NCBI GenBank assembly: GCA_029907205.1
Contig: JARYMI010000005.1
Span: forward strand, 57,982 to 121,981
From: Clostridiales bacterium
GTDB lineage: Bacteria; Acidobacteriota; Aminicenantia; Aminicenantales; UBA8522
Direction of reading: 5' to 3'
Length of the DNA stretch: 64,000 nucleotides
The position numbers were made by a program, and so were the translations under genes. Within the stretch, counting starts at the first letter, position 1. The number at the start of each line of letters is the position of its first letter. The notes beneath the pieces were generated by a model that saw nothing but the letters and a program-made list of their open reading frames with translations, ran no database searches and had not been told where the DNA came from. Positions 59,010 to 64,000 of this stretch are shown piece after piece.

Positions 59010-60734
59010 ATGGGATCAAATTTAGGCGAACTGCTCCTTAGGGAAAAGGTGCTGACTCCCGAGCAGCTCAAGTCTGCCCTGGATATGCAGAGGGATAAAA
59101 GCATCCCGCTTCAGACGGCGATCGTCTCTCTCGGCCTTGTGTCGGAAGAAGACATGGCTCAGGCTCTGAGCCGGCAGTTAGGCTATCCCTACATCGACCT
59201 TGATCAATTCGAAGTCTATCCCGACGTCGTCAACCTCATCCCCGTTGACATCGCCAAGAAATACCTGATCATGCCCATCCACCGTATCCGTTCCTTCCTG
59301 ACTCTGGCCATGGTCGACCCGACCGACCTGGAGGTCATCGAGGACATCCGGTTCCGGACAGGGTTGAGCATCCAGCCGGTGATCGCCTCAGAATCCGGGA
59401 TCATGAACGCCATCAATAAGTACTACGGTTCCTCGAGCGCCCTGAAAGTGAAGAAGATCATCGAGGACATCGAGCTGGCTGAGGACACGAGGGTGAACAT
59501 CATCGAGGAGGAGAAGGAAGACTACGACGTCGAGGAGCTCGTCCATTCCACCGAAGAGGCGCCCGTCATCACCCTGGTCAACACGATTTTTGTGGACGCG
59601 ATCAAGAAAGGCGCCTCGGATGTCCATTTCGAGCCCTACGAGCAGACTTTCCGCGTGCGGTTCCGCATGGACGGCATCCTCCATGAGATGATGAGCCTGC
59701 CGATGAAATTCAAGAGTCCCGTCACCTCGCGCGTCAAAATCCTGGCTAACATGGACATAGCCGAGAAGAGGCTTCCCCAGGACGGCCGGATCAAGATGAA
59801 AGTCAAGCTGGAGAACGGCGGCCGCAAGGAAGTCGACATGCGCATCTCGGCCCTGCCGACGATTTTCGGCGAAAAGGTCGTCGCCCGGATCCTCGACCGC
59901 CAGATGCTGAAGCTTGACCTGACCGAGCTGGGGTTTGAGGAGGAATCCCTGGAGAAGTTCACCGAGGCCATCCACAGGCCCTGGGGGATCATCTTAGTCA
60001 CCGGGCCCACGGGAAGCGGCAAGACGAACACGCTCTATTCCGCCGTCTCGACGCTGAATTCGCTCGAAAAAAACATCCTCACGGCCGAAGACCCTGTCGA
60101 GTTCAACATCGGCGGCATCAACCAGGTCCATATCAAAGAAGAGATCGGCCTGGATTTCCCGCGGACATTGAGGTCATTCTTGAGACAGGACCCGGACATC
60201 ATGCTCGTCGGCGAGATGCGGGATTTCGAGACCGTTGACATCGCCATCAAGGCAGCCCTGACCGGACACTTGGTCTTTTCCACCGTCCACACCAACGACG
60301 CGGCGAGCACGATCATCCGGCTGGTCAACATGAACGTCGAGCCCTTCCTGATCGCCGATTCTGTCATCTTAGTCGTGGCTCAAAGGTTAGTCAGGCGCCT
60401 CTGCCAAAAATGCAAGGTGCCTCACAAGCTACCTACCAAGGCCCTCATTGACATCGGGTATACGGCCGAGGAAGCGGAGAAGGTGGATGTCTGGAAAGCC
60501 CAGGGATGTGACGCCTGCAGCAACACAGGCTACAAGGGGAGGATTGCCCTGTATGAGGTCATGCCCGTCGATGACGATATCCGGGAGCTCATTTTGACCA
60601 GAGCACAATCGCGGGAAATCAAGAAGAAGGCGATGGAGAAGGGCATGATCACGCTGCGGCGAAGCGGCCTGATCAAAATCAAGAACGGCATAACCTCGGT
60701 CGAAGAGGTGCTCAGAGAGAGCGTCAAGGATTAA
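59010..60734 (+). CDS. pilB: Type IV pilus assembly ATPase PilB
   Basis: 574 residues. The N-terminal MshEN domain (residues ~1-150: GELLLREKVLTPEQLKSAL, AQALSRQLGYPYIDLDQF) can bind c-di-GMP in related proteins. The GspE-type ATPase core has Walker A GPTGSGKTNT at ~332-341 and the Asp/His boxes (AEDPVEF; GHLVFSTVHTNDAAST). A zinc site is formed by CQKCKVPH and CDACSNTGY. It drives pilus extension at the inner membrane. First gene of pilB-pilT-pilC. Confidence 0.96.
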   Translation: MGSNLGELLLREKVLTPEQLKSALDMQRDKSIPLQTAIVSLGLVSEEDMAQALSRQLGYPYIDLDQFEVYPDVVNLIPVDIAKKYLIMPIHRIRSFLTLAMVDPTDLEVIEDIRFRTGLSIQPVIASESGIMNAINKYYGSSSALKVKKIIEDIELAEDTRVNIIEEEKEDYDVEELVHSTEEAPVITLVNTIFVDAIKKGASDVHFEPYEQTFRVRFRMDGILHEMMSLPMKFKSPVTSRVKILANMDIAEKRLPQDGRIKMKVKLENGGRKEVDMRISALPTIFGEKVVARILDRQMLKLDLTELGFEEESLEKFTEAIHRPWGIILVTGPTGSGKTNTLYSAVSTLNSLEKNILTAEDPVEFNIGGINQVHIKEEIGLDFPRTLRSFLRQDPDIMLVGEMRDFETVDIAIKAALTGHLVFSTVHTNDAASTIIRLVNMNVEPFLIADSVILVVAQRLVRRLCQKCKVPHKLPTKALIDIGYTAEEAEKVDVWKAQGCDACSNTGYKGRIALYEVMPVDDDIRELILTRAQSREIKKKAMEKGMITLRRSGLIKIKNGITSVEEVLRESVKD

Positions 60735-60747
60735 CAAGGAGAATAAA

Positions 60748-61866
60748 ATGGCCAAGACAATTCAGGAGCTCTTGGAAATAGCCGTCAGAGAAGACGCCAG
60801 CGATTTGCATATCACAACCTACATCCCGCCGCGGATCAGGGTTCACGGGGTTCTCAAGTCGGTCGACCATCCCCCGTTAACCCCGTCGGAGACAAAGCAG
60901 TTGATCTACAGCGTCCTGACGGACAGGCAGAAAAAACACTTTGAGGAGAAGTTAGAGTTAGACTTTTCTTTCGGCATCAAAGACCTGGGCCGGTTCCGGG
61001 CGAATGTGTACATGCAGAAGGGCGCGGTGGCCGGGGCGTTCCGCCGGTTCCTCCCCTCGATGTGGAGTTTTGCCCAGCTCGGCATCCCCCAGCGTGTCGC
61101 CCAGCTCTGTTATCTGCCCAGGGGTCTTGTCTTGGTGACAGGACCGACGGGCTGCGGCAAATCGACCAGCATCGCTTGCATGTTAGAGCACATCAACCAC
61201 GAACGGGCCGTCCACATCGTCACGATCGAAGACCCGATCGAGTATTATTTTATCCCAAGAAAGTCGATCATCAACCAGAGAGAGCTGTTTGTTGACACCC
61301 TGTCCTACGCGAATGCTCTCCGCTCTGTGCTGCGGGAGGACCCGGACGTCGTTTTCGTCGGCGAAATGCGAGACTACGAGACGGTGGAGGCAACTCTCCG
61401 GGTTGCTGAAACGGGCCATCTGACTTTTTCCACTTTGCACACCAACTCTGCGGCCGAGTCGATCTCCAGGATCATCGACATCTTTCCCTCCCAATACCAG
61501 GCCCAGGTGAGGATCATGCTGTCGATGAGCCTGGAGGGCGTCCTGACCCAGTGCCTCCTGCCGCGGGCTGACGGCAAAGGACGCGCCCTGGCCATGGAAA
61601 TCCTGATCCCGAACCCCGCCATAAGGAACCTCATCCGGGAGAACAAAGTCCACCAGATCTACTCGACCATGCAGATGGGACAGGAGAAGTTCGGGATGCA
61701 GACGTTCAACCAGTCGCTGGCCAACCTTTATTTCAAGAGAGTCATTACCTTGGAGACGGCGATGAGCGTCACTTCCTTCCCGGAGGAATTGACCGATATC
61801 ATCCAGAGACGAGAGGGGTTGAAGAAATCCTCTGTCAGCCTCGCTCAGGGCTCTGCGGGAAAATAG
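60748..61866 (+). CDS. pilT: Type IV pilus retraction ATPase PilT
   Basis: 372 residues. Walker A GPTGCGKST at about 133-141, Asp box IVTIEDPIEYY, Walker B VVFVGEMRDYETVE, His box GHLTFSTLHTNSAAES, and the C-terminal AIRNLIRENK motif (here PAIRNLIRENKVHQI) needed for retraction. Powers pilus retraction and twitching. Thirteen bases after pilB with AAGGAGAA site. Confidence 0.96.
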   Translation: MAKTIQELLEIAVREDASDLHITTYIPPRIRVHGVLKSVDHPPLTPSETKQLIYSVLTDRQKKHFEEKLELDFSFGIKDLGRFRANVYMQKGAVAGAFRRFLPSMWSFAQLGIPQRVAQLCYLPRGLVLVTGPTGCGKSTSIACMLEHINHERAVHIVTIEDPIEYYFIPRKSIINQRELFVDTLSYANALRSVLREDPDVVFVGEMRDYETVEATLRVAETGHLTFSTLHTNSAAESISRIIDIFPSQYQAQVRIMLSMSLEGVLTQCLLPRADGKGRALAMEILIPNPAIRNLIRENKVHQIYSTMQMGQEKFGMQTFNQSLANLYFKRVITLETAMSVTSFPEELTDIIQRREGLKKSSVSLAQGSAGK

Positions 61867-61879
61867 AAAGGGGTGAAAC

Positions 61880-63082
61880 ATGGCTGTTTACGTTTGGAAG
61901 GGAAAAAATCGTTACGGCGACCTTGTCGGCGGCGAGAGGGTGGCCACCTCTGTTGAGGAGGTCACCCGAGTCCTGCAAAAAGAACAGATTACCATCATCA
62001 ATGTTGCGGCGAAGAGAGAAGGCCTCCGGATTCCTTTTCTCAAGATGGAGAAGGTCAAGCTCAAGGAGCTGGCCGTCTACAGCCGCCAGCTTTCGGTTCT
62101 CATCGACGCCGAGCTGCCGCTCATCCAGAGCCTGACGATCCTGGCTGAGCAGACTAAGAATAAGTACTTCAAGAAAGTCATCACCAGCGTCAGGGAGGAC
62201 GTTGAGGCCGGCTCAACGCTCAACCAGGCTAAAAGGAAATTCCCCAAGGCCTTTGATGACCTCTACTGCAACCTTATTGCCTCGGGAGAGCAGAGCGGGT
62301 CGCTGGACATCATGCTGCGGAGGCTGGCTGAGTACATCGAAAAAGTCGTCAAGCTGAGGGCCAAGGTCAAGCAGGCGTTGATTTATCCGTCGGCTATCGT
62401 CAGCTTCGCCATCTTAGTGGCCATCTTCTTGCTGTGGAAGGTCATCCCTGTTTTTGCTTCGATCTTTACAGAGCTCGGCGCCCAACTGCCCTTCCTGACA
62501 GCGGCGGTCATCGGGATGAGCAATTTCGTTTCCAGGTATATTTTGTTCATATTCCTCGGGATCGTTGCCCTCGTTGTCGGGTTCAGGTATTTCAGGAAGA
62601 CAGAGCGCGGCCGCTGGGTCGTCGACCGTCTGATCCTCAAGCTGCCTCTTTTCGGCGAGTTGATGCGGAAAGTGGCTATTTCAAGGGTTACGAGGACGTT
62701 GAGCACCCTGGTTGCAGGCGGCGTGCCGATGTTAGAAAGCTTAAGGATTACCTCGTCCACAGCCGGCAACATCATTCTCGAATCAAGCGTCATGGACGCT
62801 CGCAAGATGGTCGCTGAAGGGAAACCCCTGACTGAATCCTTCCGTGAGACGGGCCAATTTCCCTTCATGCTCACCCAGATGGTGAGTGTCGGCGAGGCGA
62901 CAGGAACCCTGGACGAGATGCTGACCAAGCTGGCCGACTTTTACGACGAGGAGGTCGATGCGTCCGTGTCAGCTCTTCTCTCTATCCTTGAGCCCATTCT
63001 TCTTATCTTTGTCGGCGCCATGGTCGGGTCTCTGGTTGTTTCCATGTACCTTCCCATTTTTGCTTTGATGCAGCAGTTCTAA
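61880..63082 (+). CDS. pilC: Type IV pilus inner-membrane platform protein PilC
   Basis: 400 residues. Two GspF/T2SF domains: YSRQLSVLIDAELPLIQSL near residue 73 and ISRVTRTLSTLVAGGVPMLE near 270, with membrane helices around 175-220 and 370-395. It is the platform on which PilB and PilT act. Starts 13 bases after pilT. Length matches the family (about 400). Confidence 0.95.
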   Translation: MAVYVWKGKNRYGDLVGGERVATSVEEVTRVLQKEQITIINVAAKREGLRIPFLKMEKVKLKELAVYSRQLSVLIDAELPLIQSLTILAEQTKNKYFKKVITSVREDVEAGSTLNQAKRKFPKAFDDLYCNLIASGEQSGSLDIMLRRLAEYIEKVVKLRAKVKQALIYPSAIVSFAILVAIFLLWKVIPVFASIFTELGAQLPFLTAAVIGMSNFVSRYILFIFLGIVALVVGFRYFRKTERGRWVVDRLILKLPLFGELMRKVAISRVTRTLSTLVAGGVPMLESLRITSSTAGNIILESSVMDARKMVAEGKPLTESFRETGQFPFMLTQMVSVGEATGTLDEMLTKLADFYDEEVDASVSALLSILEPILLIFVGAMVGSLVVSMYLPIFALMQQF

Positions 63083-63088
63083 AGCCGG

Positions 63089-64000
63089 ATGAAAACACAG
63101 AAGAAGCACATCCTCTGGTTCATCCTCATCCGCCTGATCGCGGTTACCTCGATCCTTGTCGCGGTCGTCATCATCCAGTCCTCGACGACGGATTTCATCC
63201 CGCTCATTCCTTTTTATTATCTTGTGCTTCTGACCTATCTTATGTCTCTCGTTTATTTGTGCCTTTACTGGTGGAGGAAAAATTATTCCCTCCAGGCCTT
63301 CCTTCAGATCTTTGTTGACCTCCTTTTGATCACGGCCCTCGTCTACATATCCGGGGGATTAACCGGCGGCCTTTACTTGCTCTACGTTTTCCCGGTCATC
63401 GCCGCGAGCATCGTGCTCTCGAGCCGGGCGACGTATATCACGGCGGGGCTGGCTGCCGTTCTCTTCGGGTTTCTCGTGGACGGCCTTTATTTCGGGCTGA
63501 TCCCGTATTTCAGCCTCGATCAGCACCGGGAGCGGTCGCTAGGCCTTGTGCTTTTTACGATCCTCGTGGCCTGGAGTTTGTTCATCTTGATCGCTGTTTT
63601 GGCAGACCGGTTGACAAGCAGCCTGCGTAAGGCCCGTGAGGAGCTTCTCCTGGCCCAAAAGGAGTTGGAGGTCAAAGAACGACTGGCCACGGCCGGCCGG
63701 ATCGCGGCCCAGTTGGCTCACGAAATCCGCAATCCTCTGGCCGCGATCTCCGGGGCGGTCCAGTTCCTCAAGAACGAAATGCCTCTTCATGAGGACGAGA
63801 AAAACCTCATGGAGATCGTCCTCAAGGAATCCGTTCGAGTGAGTCAATCGATCGAGCAATTCCTGGATTTGGCTTCTCCCGGAAAGAGGGTTTTTTCAGA
63901 CGTCAAGCTTTCTGAAGCCGTGGAGGAGACGCTGGCATTGCTCAGGGCCAGCGGCGATCTTGACGGGAGCTACCGGTTAGCCGGCAATTTCTCTTCTTCC
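63089..64000 (+). CDS. pilS: PilS-like sensor histidine kinase (3' end cut by window edge)
   Basis: 304 codons visible from the ATG at 63089, seven bases after pilC, to the right edge. The first ~180 residues hold six hydrophobic helices (LIRLIAVTSILVAVVIIQ, LQIFVDLLLITALVYISGG and others). A short coiled coil follows (KAREELLLAQKELEVKERLA), then the H-box AAQLAHEIRNPLAAISGAVQ. This matches PilS of the PilS-PilR system that controls pilin transcription through sigma54. The catalytic ATPase domain lies outside the window. A response regulator is expected next. Confidence 0.88.
   Translation, partial: MKTQKKHILWFILIRLIAVTSILVAVVIIQSSTTDFIPLIPFYYLVLLTYLMSLVYLCLYWWRKNYSLQAFLQIFVDLLLITALVYISGGLTGGLYLLYVFPVIAASIVLSSRATYITAGLAAVLFGFLVDGLYFGLIPYFSLDQHRERSLGLVLFTILVAWSLFILIAVLADRLTSSLRKAREELLLAQKELEVKERLATAGRIAAQLAHEIRNPLAAISGAVQFLKNEMPLHEDEKNLMEIVLKESVRVSQSIEQFLDLASPGKRVFSDVKLSEAVEETLALLRASGDLDGSYRLAGNFSSS

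Noticed and set aside
1-64000. CRISPR array, rRNA, insertion sequence or prophage
   Set aside because: No regularly spaced direct repeats, no rRNA segments, no transposase, integrase or phage structural genes were seen.

Overview
The window reads as ordinary bacterial chromosome of moderate-to-high GC, about 90% coding, with genes in short operons on both strands. Several features together suggest a Candidatus Aminicenantes / Acidobacteriota-like anaerobe: a VWFA-related Acidobacteria-type secreted protein, NHL/6-bladed beta-propeller proteins, a bacterial V/A-type ATPase in Enterococcus-like ntp gene order, exported M16 and M61 peptidases, and amino-acid-degrading PLP enzymes. The taxonomic placement is inference: no rRNA is present and no search could be run.

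Layout. 1-1.4 kb: NhaC-type Na+/H+ antiporter (cut by the left edge). 1.5-6.7 kb: secreted VWFA-related protein and an inactive/active pair of M16 peptidases. 6.8-13.3 kb, all minus strand: ilvE, hisC-like aminotransferase, a tyrosine phenol-lyase-like lyase, trmO, then a radical SAM protein coupled to a small Cys-rich protein, and a Cys/Met-metabolism PLP enzyme. 13.3-20.8 kb: an island with dispersed repeats, a rearranged gene fragment, an amidase, a degraded and an intact beta-propeller gene, queF, an EamA transporter and an M61 peptidase. 20.9-22.6 kb: queC-queD-queE (preQ0 synthesis; QueF in the previous block takes it to preQ1). 22.7-23.6 kb: a distinctive unknown protein. 23.8-32.0 kb: nine-gene V/A-ATPase operon whose proteolipid carries the Na+-binding residues of NtpK. 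32.0-38.2 kb: aldo/keto reductase, then an apparent glucosamine-oligomer utilisation cluster (GH2 exo-glucosaminidase, FHS-type permease, ROK kinase).

38.3-42.2 kb: behind a strong promoter, a tightly overlapping four-gene operon of two D-Ala-D-Ala-ligase-like ATP-grasp enzymes, a GNAT acetyltransferase and a lysine 2,3-aminomutase homologue. This is the best candidate for an undescribed pathway (possibly a beta-lysine-containing acetylated peptide or osmolyte). 42.4-48.1 kb: an AT-rich phosphate-transporter pair (pit/DUF47) abutting a degraded copy of the 3' end of the nearby SIS-domain gene, then a Gfo/Idh oxidoreductase and the full SIS-domain gene. 48.3-58.6 kb: housekeeping genes (dCMP deaminase, nucleotide kinase-like, tatC, tatA, ctp, rpiB, glyA-like, purD, a purE remnant, mtaB, mutL, two tRNAs). 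58.6-64.0 kb: structured repeat DNA, then pilB-pilT-pilC and a PilS-like histidine kinase cut by the right edge.

Functionally the window combines sodium bioenergetics (NhaC, Na+ V-ATPase), amino-acid and amino-sugar catabolism, protein export (Tat), queuosine and other tRNA modification (TrmO, MtaB, Que) and type IV pili. Intergenic DNA holds at least three dispersed repeat families, which appear to have served as recombination substrates.
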